Origin: Alcanivorax sp. UBA4485
GTDB taxonomy: Bacteria; Pseudomonadota; Gammaproteobacteria; Pseudomonadales; Alcanivoracaceae
Assembly: GCA_002389055.1 (NCBI GenBank)
Contig: DGNT01000056.1
Location: forward strand, 1-22,701
Reading direction: 5' to 3'
Length of the DNA stretch: 22,701 bases
Both the position numbers and the translations under genes were made by a program. Under the pieces are notes generated by a model that saw nothing but the letters and a program-made list of their open reading frames with translations, did not search any database and was not told where the DNA came from. Positions 1 to 9,100 of this stretch are shown here, one piece after another; positions within the stretch are counted from its first letter, which is position 1; every line of letters starts with the position of its first letter.

Positions 1-1
1 T

Positions 2-664
2 CGCGCACGGATCGACGCCGCCAGCACCGCCGCCGGCCGGGCCCCGCAAAGCGTCACATTGCTGGCGGTCAGCAAGACCCGTGGCGCCGACGAAATCGCC
101 GCGCTCGCCGACCAGGGCCAGCACGATTTCGGCGAAAACTACCTCCAGGAGGCGCTCGACAAGATGCCCGCCCTGGCGGACCGGGGGCTGGTGTGGCATT
201 TCATCGGCCCGATCCAGTCCAACAAAACCCGCGACATCGCCGCCCATTTCGACTGGGTGCACACCGTGGACCGGGCCAAGGTGGCCCGCCGGCTCAACGA
301 GCAGCGCCCGGACCACCTGCCGCCGCTGAACGTCTGTATTCAGGTCAATGTGGACGACGAGGCCAGCAAAAGCGGGGTCGCGCTGGATCAGGTCGCGGCG
401 CTGGCCGCCGCCTTCGCCGACTGGCCGCGCCTGCGTCTGCGCGGGCTGATGGCGATTCCCCGAGCCGACAGCGACGACGGCAACCGCGCCGCTTTCCAAG
501 CCCTCGCCATGACACTGTCACAATTGCGCAATACAATGCCGGCCCTCGACACCCTCTCCATGGGTATGAGCGCGGACTACACGGTGGCCATCGAAGAAGG
601 CGCCACCCTGGTGCGGCTGGGCACCGCCCTGTTCGGCCCGCGTCCGCCCAAGGACACTCGCTGA
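2..664 (+). CDS. yggS: YggS/PLPBP-family PLP-binding protein, 5' truncated
   Basis: This is a PLP homeostasis protein (YggS/COG0325, alanine-racemase-like single barrel domain). It is a cytosolic carrier that buffers pyridoxal phosphate and affects amino- and keto-acid pools; no catalytic activity is established for the family. The frame is open from the first bases of the window, so the true start lies upstream. 220 residues are visible against about 230 for the family, so only some 10-15 N-terminal residues are missing. The PLP lysine is in LLAVSKT (codon 74-76). Other family signatures are HDFGENYLQEA, WHFIGPIQSNK, LRGLMAIP and SMGMSADYTVAIEEGATLVRLG (split here only by reading). The gene is followed after 16 nt by proC, a conserved gammaproteobacterial arrangement, and the two are probably cotranscribed. 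Confidence 0.95.
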   Translation, partial: RARIDAASTAAGRAPQSVTLLAVSKTRGADEIAALADQGQHDFGENYLQEALDKMPALADRGLVWHFIGPIQSNKTRDIAAHFDWVHTVDRAKVARRLNEQRPDHLPPLNVCIQVNVDDEASKSGVALDQVAALAAAFADWPRLRLRGLMAIPRADSDDGNRAAFQALAMTLSQLRNTMPALDTLSMGMSADYTVAIEEGATLVRLGTALFGPRPPKDTR

Positions 665-680
665 AAGGACGACGCAGCTT

Positions 681-1490
681 ATGGCACAACAACTGATCGG
701 GTTCATCGGCGCCGGTAACATGGCGAACAGTCTGGCGGGCGGCATGATCGCCAAGGGCATCCGCCCGGCCCGCATCTGGATGAGCGACCCCTCCCAGGAC
801 CGCCTCGACGAAGTGGCCCAGCTGCACCGCGTTCATGTCAGCCGCGACAACCTGGACGTGGCCCGCCGCGTGGACGTGCTGGTGCTGGCGGTGAAGCCCC
901 AGGTGATGGGCGACGCCTGCGCCGCCCTGCGCGAGATCATCGAGGAACGCCAGCCGCTGATCATCTCGATCGCTGCCGGCGTCACCGTGGACAATCTGCG
1001 CAACTGGCTCGGCGAGGCGCCCATCGTGCGCTGCATGCCGAACACCCCGTCGCTGGTCCAGGCCGGCGCCACCGGCCTGTACGCCGCCCCGGACGTGAGC
1101 GCCGAGCAGAAAGAGATGGCCGGGCAGATTCTCAGCGCCGTGGGCCTGACCTTCTGGTTCGAGACCGAAGGCGAGCTGGACGCGGTCACCGCCGTGTCCG
1201 GCTCCGGCCCGGCCTACTTCTTCCTGCTCATGGAAGCGCTGATCGACGCCGCCCGGGCCCAGGGGCTGTCCGCCACCACCGCCCGGCAGCTGGTGCTGCA
1301 GACCGCCTGGGGCGCCTCCCAGCTGGCGATCACCAGCGAAGACGGCCCCGACGTGCTGCGCCAGCGGGTCACCAGCCCTGGCGGCACCACCGCCGCCGCC
1401 CTGCAGGTGTTCGAAGAAGCCGGTCTGCGTGAGCAGGTGCAGGCCGCCGTGGCCGCCGCCCGCGAGCGCTCCGAGCAGCTTTCCGGCTAA
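681..1490 (+). CDS. proC: pyrroline-5-carboxylate reductase
   Basis: It catalyses the last step of proline synthesis, NAD(P)H-dependent reduction of 1-pyrroline-5-carboxylate to L-proline, in the cytosol. The 269-residue length is normal. The N-terminal Rossmann motif IGFIGAGNMA (residues about 5-14) binds the nucleotide. SGSGPAYFF near residue 173 and VTSPGGTTAAAL near residue 229 match the P5CR C-terminal dimerisation domain and signature. The ATG at 681 lies 16 nt after the yggS stop. An AAAGGA stretch at about 664-669 is a somewhat distant ribosome site. A strong hairpin follows the stop codon. Confidence 0.97.
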   Translation: MAQQLIGFIGAGNMANSLAGGMIAKGIRPARIWMSDPSQDRLDEVAQLHRVHVSRDNLDVARRVDVLVLAVKPQVMGDACAALREIIEERQPLIISIAAGVTVDNLRNWLGEAPIVRCMPNTPSLVQAGATGLYAAPDVSAEQKEMAGQILSAVGLTFWFETEGELDAVTAVSGSGPAYFFLLMEALIDAARAQGLSATTARQLVLQTAWGASQLAITSEDGPDVLRQRVTSPGGTTAAALQVFEEAGLREQVQAAVAAARERSEQLSG

Positions 1491-1498
1491 CGCCCAAC

Positions 1499-1521
1499 GG
1501 TCGGGCGGACTCCGCCCGACC
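1499..1521 (+). other. strong GC-rich hairpin after proC
   Basis: GGTCGGGCGG (1499-1508) and CCGCCCGACC (1512-1521) form a perfect 10-bp stem with a 3-nt loop, starting 8 nt after the proC stop. The following bases are A-rich rather than T-rich, so it is not a canonical intrinsic terminator. It may stabilise the yggS-proC mRNA 3' end or attenuate read-through into yggT. Confidence 0.55.
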
Positions 1522-1527
1522 AAAAAT

Positions 1528-1556
1528 TTGAAACCGGCCGCCTTTACCCCAATACT
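1528..1556 (+). promoter_or_regulatory. candidate sigma70 promoter for yggT
   Basis: TTGAAA (1528-1533) and AATACT (1551-1556) are separated by 17 nt, each close to the -35 and -10 consensus. They lie 31 nt upstream of the yggT start, directly after the hairpin behind proC. This suggests yggT has its own promoter besides any read-through. It is a sequence match only. Confidence 0.4.
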
Positions 1557-1586
1557 CTGTCGCCACACGAACAGTCTGGAGTCGTC

Positions 1587-2135
1587 ATGAATCCTCAGGG
1601 CGCCGCGGTCTTCCTGATTGATTTCGCATTCAGCGTATACATCTTTATCGTTCTGACCCGCTTCGTGCTGCAGTTGGCGCGCGCGGACTTCTACAACCCC
1701 ATTTCGCAATTCGTGCTGCGCGCCACCAACCCGTTGCTGGCACCGCTGCGCCGCCTCATCCCCGGCTACCGGGGGCTGGATATCGCCTCGCTGGTGCTGA
1801 TCCTGATTCTGATCGTGGTCAAGGCGCTGATGCTGCTGACCATCCAGACCGGCGGCCTGCCGGCGGGCATCGGCCCGCAACTGCTGGTGTACACGCTCAG
1901 AGAGCTGGCGTCGCTGATTCTTGATTACGTGTTCTGGGCCGTGCTGGTCCGCGTGATCCTGAGCTGGGTGGCGCCGGACCCGTCCAACCCGGTGGTGCGG
2001 GTGGTGATCCAGATCACCGAGCCGCTGATGGCGCCGGTGCGCCGCCTGCTGCCGGACATGGGCGGGCTCGACCTGAGCCCGCTGATCGTGCTGCTGGGCG
2101 TGCAACTGCTGAAGATTCTGTTCCAGCTGCACTGA
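1587..2135 (+). CDS. yggT: YggT family integral membrane protein
   Basis: This is a small inner-membrane protein of the YGGT family (182 residues). The family has been linked to osmotic-shock tolerance and, in plastids and cyanobacteria, to membrane organisation; the molecular activity is unknown. The protein is an internal duplication. Each half has hydrophobic segments plus the family motif: NPLLAPLRRLIPG near residues 50-60 and EPLMAPVRRLLPD near residues 150-160. Further hydrophobic stretches are at about 8-28, 70-90, 105-130 and 165-180. The ATG at 1587 follows GGAG at 1578-1581. The position after yggS-proC is conserved in gammaproteobacteria. Confidence 0.92.
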   Translation: MNPQGAAVFLIDFAFSVYIFIVLTRFVLQLARADFYNPISQFVLRATNPLLAPLRRLIPGYRGLDIASLVLILILIVVKALMLLTIQTGGLPAGIGPQLLVYTLRELASLILDYVFWAVLVRVILSWVAPDPSNPVVRVVIQITEPLMAPVRRLLPDMGGLDLSPLIVLLGVQLLKILFQLH

Positions 2136-2144
2136 CCGAGTGCG

Positions 2145-2167
2145 CCGGCGCCCTCCCCGGGCGCCGG
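2145..2167. terminator. hairpin in convergent yggT/SDR gap
   Basis: CCGGCGCCC (2145-2153) and GGGCGCCGG (2159-2167) form a perfect 9-bp stem with a 5-nt loop. It fills almost the whole 33-nt gap between the convergent yggT and SDR stops. No U-tract of note is present on either strand, so termination is inferred from position. Confidence 0.4.
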
Positions 2168-2168
2168 T

Positions 2169-2972
2169 TCAGCCGGCGATCATCGCGCTGGCGCCGCCGT
2201 CGACGACCAGAAACTGCCCGGTGATGTGCTTGCCGGCGTCGGAGGCGAACAGCAGCACCGTGCCTTTCAGATCCTCCTCGTCGCCGACCCGGTTGAGCGG
2301 TACCCGCGCGGCCAGCGCCTCGACGCCGTGCCGATCGGTCAGATAGCGCGACATCTTGCTGGGAAACACGCCCGGGCCGATGGCGTTGACGGTGATGTTG
2401 TAGGCGCCCCATTCCGCCGCCAGCGCGCGGGTGAAGGTCACCACCGCGCCCTTGCTGGTGTTGTAGCCCACCGCCTGCATGAAATCCCGGTTGCCGCCCA
2501 GGGCCGCGTTGGAGGCCACGTTCACCACCCGGCCGCCGCCGTTGGGGATCATGCTGCGGCGGCCGATTTCCCGGGTCAGCAGGAACAGGTTGCGCACGTT
2601 CAGTGTCATTACCTTGTCCCAGCCTTCCAGCGGGTAATCCTCGGCGGGGGCGCCCCAGGAGGCGCCGGCGTTATTGACCAGAATGTCCACCTGACCGAGC
2701 ACTTCCAGCGCCCGGTCCGCCAGGCCCATCACCGCATCCTCGTCGGCCAGGTCCACCGCCAGCGGCGTCACGTCGATGCCGGCGGCGCGCAGTTGTTCGG
2801 CCGCCTCGTCGAGCTCGTTCGCCTTGCGCGAGCTGATCACCAGCCGCGCCCCGGCTTCGCCCTGGGCCTGGGCCATCTGTAGCCCCAGCCCCCGGGAGCC
2901 GCCGGTGACCAGGGCGGTACGCCCGCTCAGGTCCATCAGTTGCTGCACGCTTCGGGTTTGCGGTTCGCTCAT
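2169..2972 (-). CDS. SDR family oxidoreductase, RhlG-like
   Basis: This is a classical short-chain dehydrogenase/reductase of 267 residues, probably an NADP(H)-dependent 3-oxoacyl reductase in the cytosol. Visible elements are TGGSRGLG (23-30, cofactor), NNAG (100-103), Ser154 and the YNTSK pair Tyr170/Lys174. NNAGASWGAPAEDYPLEGW and GPGVFPSKMSR resemble what I recall of Pseudomonas RhlG and gluconate-5-dehydrogenase-like SDRs, but the substrate cannot be fixed from sequence. The frame is open 60 codons further upstream. The chosen ATG at 2972 has a GAGGAG ribosome site 8 nt away and starts in line with the family. It is divergent from the thioesterase gene at 3143, with 170 nt between. Confidence 0.85.
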   Translation of the reverse strand: MSEPQTRSVQQLMDLSGRTALVTGGSRGLGLQMAQAQGEAGARLVISSRKANELDEAAEQLRAAGIDVTPLAVDLADEDAVMGLADRALEVLGQVDILVNNAGASWGAPAEDYPLEGWDKVMTLNVRNLFLLTREIGRRSMIPNGGGRVVNVASNAALGGNRDFMQAVGYNTSKGAVVTFTRALAAEWGAYNITVNAIGPGVFPSKMSRYLTDRHGVEALAARVPLNRVGDEEDLKGTVLLFASDAGKHITGQFLVVDGGASAMIAG

Positions 2973-3142
2973 GGTCGGGCTCCTCGTTATGTTGTTTGCG
3001 TCCATCATTCGGGGCCGGGCCGGTACCCGCAACCGCCGTTTGCGACGAAAAGCCGGCGGCTTCGGACACCGGGGTTGCGCGGCGCCGGGCTTTGCCCTTT
3101 GATGCGCGTTTGATCCGTGAAACGCAGTCGTGGAGCCCTCGA

Positions 3143-4033
3143 GTGAAAACACAGCCCTGGCAATTGGAGACCGGCGCCTACCCGTTCTCGATTCGATTCA
3201 GCCCGCATTACAGCCACCTGGACACCGAACGCCACGTTAACAACGTGGCGGTGCAGAGCTTCCACACCGAGGCGCGCACCCGGTTCCATATGGCGGTGCT
3301 CGGCGACCGGGCCTGGTATTCCGATGACGTGTTGCTGCGCCCGCGCCGCACCGTGACCCATTTTCTGCGTGAAACCCACTACCCCCACGAGGTCACCGCC
3401 GCCGTGCGCCTGGTGGCGGTCGAGGACGACAGTTACCGGCTGGTGCAGGCCCTGTTCCAGAGCGGCGAATGCGTGGGCGTGCAGGAATGTCTGATGGGCG
3501 CCTGGGCGGAATCCGGCTGGGCGGCATCCGGCTGGGTGGCGCTGCCGGACGCCGCGCGCCGGGCCCTGGCGGCGGAACAGGTGGATGGCCAGCCGCTGCT
3601 GCCCTGGCCGGAGCTGCCGGAAGAGACTGAAACCTTCGAACCGGGGCCGCGCCAGGTGGCCCTGACCGCCCGCTACGCGGACCTGGACCCGGACCGCCGG
3701 CTGTCCGAACTGGCCCAGGCCCGTTACCTGGAGCAGGCCCGGGCCGGCTCGGTGACCATGCTGCGGCAGCCGAATCTCGGGCTGCTGGTGGCGCGCATCG
3801 ACATCCGCTACCAGCGCTGGGACACCGGCATGGGCGAGGTGGCGTTGAGCTCGGAGCTGGCCGGCATCGGCAACAGCTCCTTCGTGCTGCGTGGGCGCGC
3901 CGCCGTGGACGGCCGCCCGGTGGCCATGGCGGAAAGCGTGATGGTGCTGATCGACCGCGACGCCCACCGGCCCACCCCGGTGCCTGACGAGCTGCGCGCC
4001 GAGATGGCGGTGCTGCAGCCGCCTACAGCGTGA
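3143..4033 (+). CDS. acyl-CoA thioesterase, tandem hot-dog fold
   Basis: The 296-residue protein has two hot-dog halves of the 4-hydroxybenzoyl-CoA/acyl-ACP thioesterase type. The first (about 15-140) carries FSPHYSHLDTERHVNNVAV, equivalent to the D-x-D-x-x-G-H-V-N-N active-site strand-helix. The second (about 165-290) carries ARYADLDPDRRLSELAQARY, in which the HVNN part is lost. Probably one half is catalytic and the other structural. The expected reaction is hydrolysis of fatty acyl-CoA to free acid and CoA. The start chosen is GTG at 3143 with GGAG at 3132-3135. An ATG at 2996 would add 49 low-complexity residues overlapping the upstream region and was rejected. The 3' end overlaps the convergent HMG-CoA lyase stop by 11 nt. 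Confidence 0.78.
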   Translation: MKTQPWQLETGAYPFSIRFSPHYSHLDTERHVNNVAVQSFHTEARTRFHMAVLGDRAWYSDDVLLRPRRTVTHFLRETHYPHEVTAAVRLVAVEDDSYRLVQALFQSGECVGVQECLMGAWAESGWAASGWVALPDAARRALAAEQVDGQPLLPWPELPEETETFEPGPRQVALTARYADLDPDRRLSELAQARYLEQARAGSVTMLRQPNLGLLVARIDIRYQRWDTGMGEVALSSELAGIGNSSFVLRGRAAVDGRPVAMAESVMVLIDRDAHRPTPVPDELRAEMAVLQPPTA

Positions 4034-4943
4034 TCTGTTTGCCGCGTGCTTCCTGACTTTCGATCCAGGTAAGGACGCGGCCGCCCAGCGGCCGCTCGGT
4101 GGCCTCGGCGGCCAGGGCCACCGCCTCGCGCAGCGCCTGAATCTCGATGCCGGTATCCAGGCCGCAGCTTTCCAGCAGGTAGACCAGATCCTCGGTGGCC
4201 ACGTTGCCGGTGGCGCCCGGCGCGAACGGGCAGCCGCCCAGGCCGCCCAGCGATGCATCGAAGCGGCGCACGCCCAGGTCGGCGGCCGCCCAGGCCATGG
4301 CCGCCGCCAGGCCACGGGTATCGTGCAGGTGCACGTAGAACCGTTCCGCCCCGAAGTCGCGAATCAGCGGCGCCATGATGTCTTTCATCTGCTGTGGATT
4401 GCCGGCACCGATGGTGTCGGCGATCGCCACCTCGTCGCTGCCGGCCTGGAACATGCGTTCGGTGAGCTGCTGCGGCAGCGTCACCGGCACCGGCCCATCG
4501 TAGGGGCAGGCGAAGGCGCCGGAGATATAGGTGCGGGTGGCCACGCCGTCGGCGCGGGCCGCCTGGATGATCGCCTCGCAGCTGGCCGCCGCCTGCTCCA
4601 GGCTCATGTTCAGGTTGCGCTGGTTGAAGGTGTCGGTGGTGGACAGCACCAGCGCCACGGTGGGATAGCCCGCGTCTCGGGCCAGCTGGTAGCCCTTCAG
4701 GTTGGGCACCAGGGCGGTGTAGTGCAGGCCTTCGTCCCGGGGCAGCAGCGGCGTCAGCGCCGCCGCGTCGGCCATCTGCGGGATCGCCTTGGGGCTGACG
4801 AAACTGACCGGCTCCAGGTAGCGCACACCGGCGCCCACCAGCGCCCGTGCGATGGCGGCCTTGGCTTCGGTGCCCACGGTAACCGGTTGATTCTGCAGGC
4901 CGTCACGCAGCCCTACTTCATTGACGATCGCCCTGTCTTTCAT
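4023..4943 (-). CDS. mvaB: hydroxymethylglutaryl-CoA lyase
   Basis: It cleaves (S)-3-hydroxy-3-methylglutaryl-CoA to acetyl-CoA and acetoacetate, the final step of leucine breakdown. It is a 306-residue TIM barrel of the DRE-TIM metallolyase family. Arg13/Asp14 in VGLRDGLQNQ and His205/His207 in HLHDTRGL are the substrate and metal residues. Cys238 in GGLGGCPFAPGATGN is the signature catalytic cysteine loop. The ATG at 4943 puts the barrel at the expected distance. The longer open frame upstream (to 5306) is out of character and antisense to the lipase gene. No liu/mcc leucine-pathway genes are adjacent, so it is a stand-alone copy. It shares 11 nt with the end of the convergent thioesterase gene. 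Confidence 0.93.
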   Translation of the reverse strand: MKDRAIVNEVGLRDGLQNQPVTVGTEAKAAIARALVGAGVRYLEPVSFVSPKAIPQMADAAALTPLLPRDEGLHYTALVPNLKGYQLARDAGYPTVALVLSTTDTFNQRNLNMSLEQAAASCEAIIQAARADGVATRTYISGAFACPYDGPVPVTLPQQLTERMFQAGSDEVAIADTIGAGNPQQMKDIMAPLIRDFGAERFYVHLHDTRGLAAAMAWAAADLGVRRFDASLGGLGGCPFAPGATGNVATEDLVYLLESCGLDTGIEIQALREAVALAAEATERPLGGRVLTWIESQEARGKQITL

Positions 4944-5143
4944 GCCTTGCCCGTAGTGAAGAATGAAGGAACGGAAGTGTGCCACGGCGGCGGGCCCGCT
5001 GCATCCGGGTCGCGCCGCCGCCGGGAAGTCAATGGCCGGGCTGGTCCGACAATCGGGCAGGGCGCGTTGTGTCCACCGCCGCCGCTGGTTAGTGTCAGAG
5101 CGCTTTCCAAGCGGGCACGAACCCGGGGACCAGGAGCACGACA

Positions 5144-5989
5144 ATGATTTGGATACTTTCGCTGATTCTGGTGGTGGTGATACTGATCCCCACCTACGTG
5201 ACGCTGGCGTTCTATCTGGTCTGGCATTACGACCGGCGCAATTTCCAGGCGCCGCCGGCGGACGGCGAGCGGGACCCGCTGCAGGGCGGCGCGGTGCTCC
5301 GGGCAATGATAATGGAGGCGGCCAGCCTCACCTTTCTGATCGGCACCTATCCGCTGCGCCTGCTCCACGATGCCTCGCCGAAACGGGCCCGCGCCAGCGA
5401 CCGCCGGCCGGTGATTCTGGTGCACGGCTACGGCGGCAACAGCGCCAACTTCCTGTGGATGCAATGGCGGCTGCGGCGCCAGGGTTTCCGCAATGTCTAC
5501 GCGGTGAGCTACACGCCGCCGCACATCAATGCCCGCAAGCTCGCCGCCCAGGTGGCCCGCCATGTGGAAAACGTGCTGACGCGCACCGGCGCCGAGCAGG
5601 TGGACCTGGTGTGCCACTCCATGGGTGGCCCGCTGACCCGCTATGCCCTTAAGAACCTGGGGCTGGCCGGCAAGGTGAACAAGGTGATCACCCTGGGCAG
5701 CCCCCACTACGGCACGCGCATTTCCTCCCTGTTCCCGGCCCGGGGCGCCGCCGCGCAGATGCGCTACCGCAGCCCCTTCCTGGAGGAGCTGGCGGACGGC
5801 GGCCAATGCCCGGGGGAGGCACGCTTCTACTGTCTCTACTCAGAGCTGGATAACTTCGTGATGCCCGCCTCCACCGCCACCCTGGCGGACGCGGAGGAAA
5901 ACCTGCATCTGCCCTATCTGGGCCACTGCGCGTTGCTCTACAGCCCGAGGGTGGCACGGGCCGTGTGCGAGCGCCTGCAGGCGGATTGA
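5144..5989 (+). CDS. membrane-anchored alpha/beta-hydrolase (lipase-like)
   Basis: This is a 281-residue esterase/lipase of the triacylglycerol lipase class 2-like alpha/beta-hydrolase group. An N-terminal hydrophobic helix (residues 3-27) without an obvious cleavage site suggests anchoring in the inner membrane. VILVHGYGGNS (90-100) forms the oxyanion-hole loop. The nucleophile elbow is CHSMGG with Ser159. Probable acid and base are Asp236 (YSELDNFVMP) and His261 (YLGHCALL). AGGAG at 5132-5136 precedes the ATG at 5144. It is divergent from the HMG-CoA lyase gene with a 200-nt GC-rich gap in which I see no clear promoter. Substrate unknown; esters of medium or long acyl chains are likely. Confidence 0.85.
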   Translation: MIWILSLILVVVILIPTYVTLAFYLVWHYDRRNFQAPPADGERDPLQGGAVLRAMIMEAASLTFLIGTYPLRLLHDASPKRARASDRRPVILVHGYGGNSANFLWMQWRLRRQGFRNVYAVSYTPPHINARKLAAQVARHVENVLTRTGAEQVDLVCHSMGGPLTRYALKNLGLAGKVNKVITLGSPHYGTRISSLFPARGAAAQMRYRSPFLEELADGGQCPGEARFYCLYSELDNFVMPASTATLADAEENLHLPYLGHCALLYSPRVARAVCERLQAD

Positions 5990-6045
5990 GGGGGCCTTAC
6001 CAAACGGAGAATGTGACATCGAGCACGGCGCGGTGAATTTTACTG

Positions 6046-6089
6046 GCCAACAATTGGCACGATAGTGCAATATAGTACATTCGTGCCAT
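6046..6089. promoter_or_regulatory. nested palindromes upstream of the lipoprotein gene
   Basis: This AT-rich stretch holds several inverted repeats: GCCAA/TTGGC (6046-6050/6054-6058), GCAC/GTGC (6057-6060/6065-6068), and a perfect 8-bp pair TGGCACGA (6055-6062) and TCGTGCCA (6081-6088) spaced by 18 nt. TTTACT (6038-6043) and GATAGT (6061-6066) with 17 nt between, or TATAGT at 6071-6076, could form the promoter. An operator over the promoter of the gene at 6155 is inferred; the binding protein is unknown. Confidence 0.45.
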
Positions 6090-6154
6090 TTATGCTCAGT
6101 AAAACAACAACGCGCCGGCCGTTCCAGCGGCCCGGCCCATGGAGAAGGACGCCC

Positions 6155-9100
6155 ATGAGCTCGATCCGATTCGCCCCGCTTTGCCTGCTGACATTACTCT
6201 GCCTGGCCGGGCTGACCGCCTGCGGCGGTGCCGAAGAAGGGCCCATCAACCACCTCGGCGCGGCGCCCGCGGAAGTATTCTACAGCTACCCCTACGATGG
6301 CCAGCGCCGGGTGTCCCCGGCCAGCCCGGTGGTGCTGCGTTTTTCCCATCCGCTCACCGGCGGCGCCGACGGCGTGCGGCTCAGCGACGCCGACGGCAAC
6401 AGCGTGGCCCTGGCTGCCCCTGAGCCGGTGGACGGCGGGCGAGGCCTGGTGGTGCGCCCGGCGCAGGGCGACCTGCGCCCGGGCACCCGCTATCGGCTGA
6501 CGCTGGACGGCCTGGAAAGCGACGCCGGCCCGCTGGCCTTCCCCGACGGCGCACTCAGCTTCGAAACTCGCCTGGCCACCGACGGCGCCAACCGGCAACG
6601 GGGCTTTGATACCGTGCTGCGGCTGCGCGAGGTGTTGCCGGACGGCGACGCCCTGCCGTTCATGGACTTCTCCACCCTGCGTCTGCGCTTTAACCAGATG
6701 CTGGACACGGCCACCCTGAAGTACGGCGAATCGATCTCGCTCACCCGGGACGGCGAGCTGGTGCCGGCGATCCTGCTGGCCAAAGGCGACGCCGTCACCA
6801 TCGATCCCAGGCAAGACCTGCAGCCGGGCGAGCGCTACACCCTCACCCTGGGACCGTCGATCCGTGGTTTTCAGGGTGCCGCCCTGGCCGGCGGCGGGCT
6901 GCAGCGCAGCTGGGTGGCGGGGGATTCCCGGCCGCGCACGGTGATGGTTCAGGAGACGCCGCCGGCGTCCGGCCGTGGCGACGACCCCTGCGCCGATCCC
7001 CAGGGGCGCCGCTCCAGGCTCACCGGCGAGGCGATGAACTGCGTGCCCATTGAGGCGGTGTTGCTGGGCAACGGCGACGCCACCCAGCAAAGCGGCGATG
7101 TGTTTACCGAGCTGGCGTTCCTGCCCCATTACCCGGAGGTGTCGCCGCTGCGCATCCCGCGCGGCAGCCTGCTCACCGGCAGCAACGTCAAAGTGAAAAT
7201 CGCCGGGGTAGTACCGGGCGGCATCGAAACCGGCGACATCGCTGTCACCTTCCTGTCCGACGCCAGCGGCTACCTGCTGCCTAACCCGTTCAGCCAGCGC
7301 CCGGAGGCACCCCGCCAGGTGCGGCTGTTCATGGACGTGGCGATGACGGCGGAAAACCCGGAAGCCAACGGCGCGCTCAGCCAGACCCTGTTGCAGGTGG
7401 AACTGGTGGGCATCGCCAAGGTGGAAGGCCCGCGCCTGGTGATCGACGCCCTGGGCGTGGTGGAGCCGGAAGTGCTCGGCCAGGAAACCGCCTTCGGCCT
7501 GCTCAGCCTGCACACCGAATCCTACCCGGACCAGAACAACGCCCCGGCGCCGATACCGGACACCCGCGCGCCCTTCCTGCAATCCACCATGCCGATGGCC
7601 GAAGACGGCCTGGCGGCCACGGTGCAGCCCGGCGACGCCCTGGTGATGAACTTCAGCGAGCCGCTCGACCCGGAAAGCCTGGAGCAGGCGCTGTCGCTCA
7701 CCCGCGAGGGCGTCGACGAGCCCTTCGACTGGTCGCTGGACGGCGCTTCGGTGGTGGTGCGCCCGCTCCAGCCACTGCAACCCGGCGACAGCTACACCGT
7801 GGCGGTGAGCGATCGCGCCACCGACCTGGCCGAGCCCGCCAACCCGGTGCAGCCGGCCAGCCGCACCTTCCGGCTGCCGGCGCTGGTCGGCGACCCGGTG
7901 GCACCGGTGCTGATCGCCACCTACCCCGGCTTCCCCTGCGCCGTGGACAAGGCCAGCTGGCGCATCGCCGAAGGCGACCACGGTCGCTGCCGGGGCGGGC
8001 GCGCCGACGACGATCACCTGCCGGTGCCGGCACTGCCCGCCGACCGGCCGATCCGGGTGACGCTGTCCCAGGATATCGACCCCGCCTCGGTGCGGCTCGG
8101 CGACACCTGCGGCAGCGGCAGCTTCCGTGTCGAGCGCGTGGCCGTCGACGGCGACGGCAATCCGGTGGCCAGCCCGGACGGCGACAAGCGCAAGTACCAG
8201 TGCGAAGCCACCGTGCCCGGCCGGCTGCGGGTCGAGGCGCGCACCCTCACCTTCATCCCCGACCAGCCCTGGGAGGACGGCGCCGCCTACCGCTACAGCC
8301 TGCAATCGGTGAACCGGACCTCCGGCCAGCGGCCCACCGACTGTGTTTCCGGCGAAGCGATCTGCTCGCAAGCCGGCAAGCGCCTGCAGACCGCCCTGTT
8401 GGAAGGCCCGGAACCGGACTGGGGCGGCCCGGATTTGGAGATTCATTTCCGTGGCGCGCCGGTCACCGACAGCGTGTTCCAGGCGCTTAACAACCTGCCC
8501 ACCGCGGATGTCAACGCCAACGGCTTCTTCGACGACGGCGAGCCCGGCTACGGCGACGGCGAGCCGGCGGTCAACACCACCCGCCTGGAAGTGCTGGGCG
8601 GCAGCACCCTGACCCAGAACCCGCGCCTCGCCTGCGACACGCCGGAGCGCTGCGACATCCAGGTGGTGGGCGCGCTCAACTCCGAAGTGATCGGCCCCGG
8701 CGAATACGACGACCCGCGCACCGAGCAGCAGGAACGCCTGCCGGCGGTACGCGTGGGGCTCTACCCCACGCAGATCCTCGCGTCCTCGGTGACGGTGAAA
8801 GCGGACGTTCTGATCGAAGGCGGCATCCCCATCGAAAGCCCCACCGGCACCCAGGTGATGCGCATGCGCCACCCGGAGGACGGCGGCCTGATCCCGGGTT
8901 GGATCGTGGCCACCGACCAGGGGCCGGAATTCCGTGCCGACGTGGACCTCTACCTGGATGCGCCCTACCTGGAAGCGCCGCTGGGTGGCCAGCACAACCA
9001 GCACAGCTACCCGCTGACCATGGAGCTCACCGGCCCGGTGACCTTCCTGCCCAACGGACGCATGGTGATCAACCAGGTGAACGGCAACGTGATTCCGATC

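Noticed and set aside
345..2132. A 595-codon open frame antisense to yggS, proC and yggT
   Set aside because: It overlaps three recognised genes and reads as low-complexity His/Gln/Arg/Gly-rich sequence, an effect of high GC.
3028..3083. GCAACC/GGTTGC inverted repeat in the SDR-thioesterase gap
   Set aside because: The arms are only 6 bp and far apart in GC-rich DNA, with no promoter elements around them.
2973..3152. N-terminal extension of the SDR gene to 3152
   Set aside because: The extra 60 residues are Arg/Pro-rich, unlike the family, and the internal ATG at 2972 has an excellent ribosome site.
4944..5306. N-terminal extension of the HMG-CoA lyase gene to 5306
   Set aside because: It would overlap the start of the lipase gene on the other strand and adds 121 residues foreign to the family.
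6055..6070. Sigma54-like TGGCACG followed by TGCAA
   Set aside because: The GG and GC elements are one base too close (9 instead of 10 nt between them), and sigma54 promoters tolerate no such change. It is better explained as part of the palindromes.
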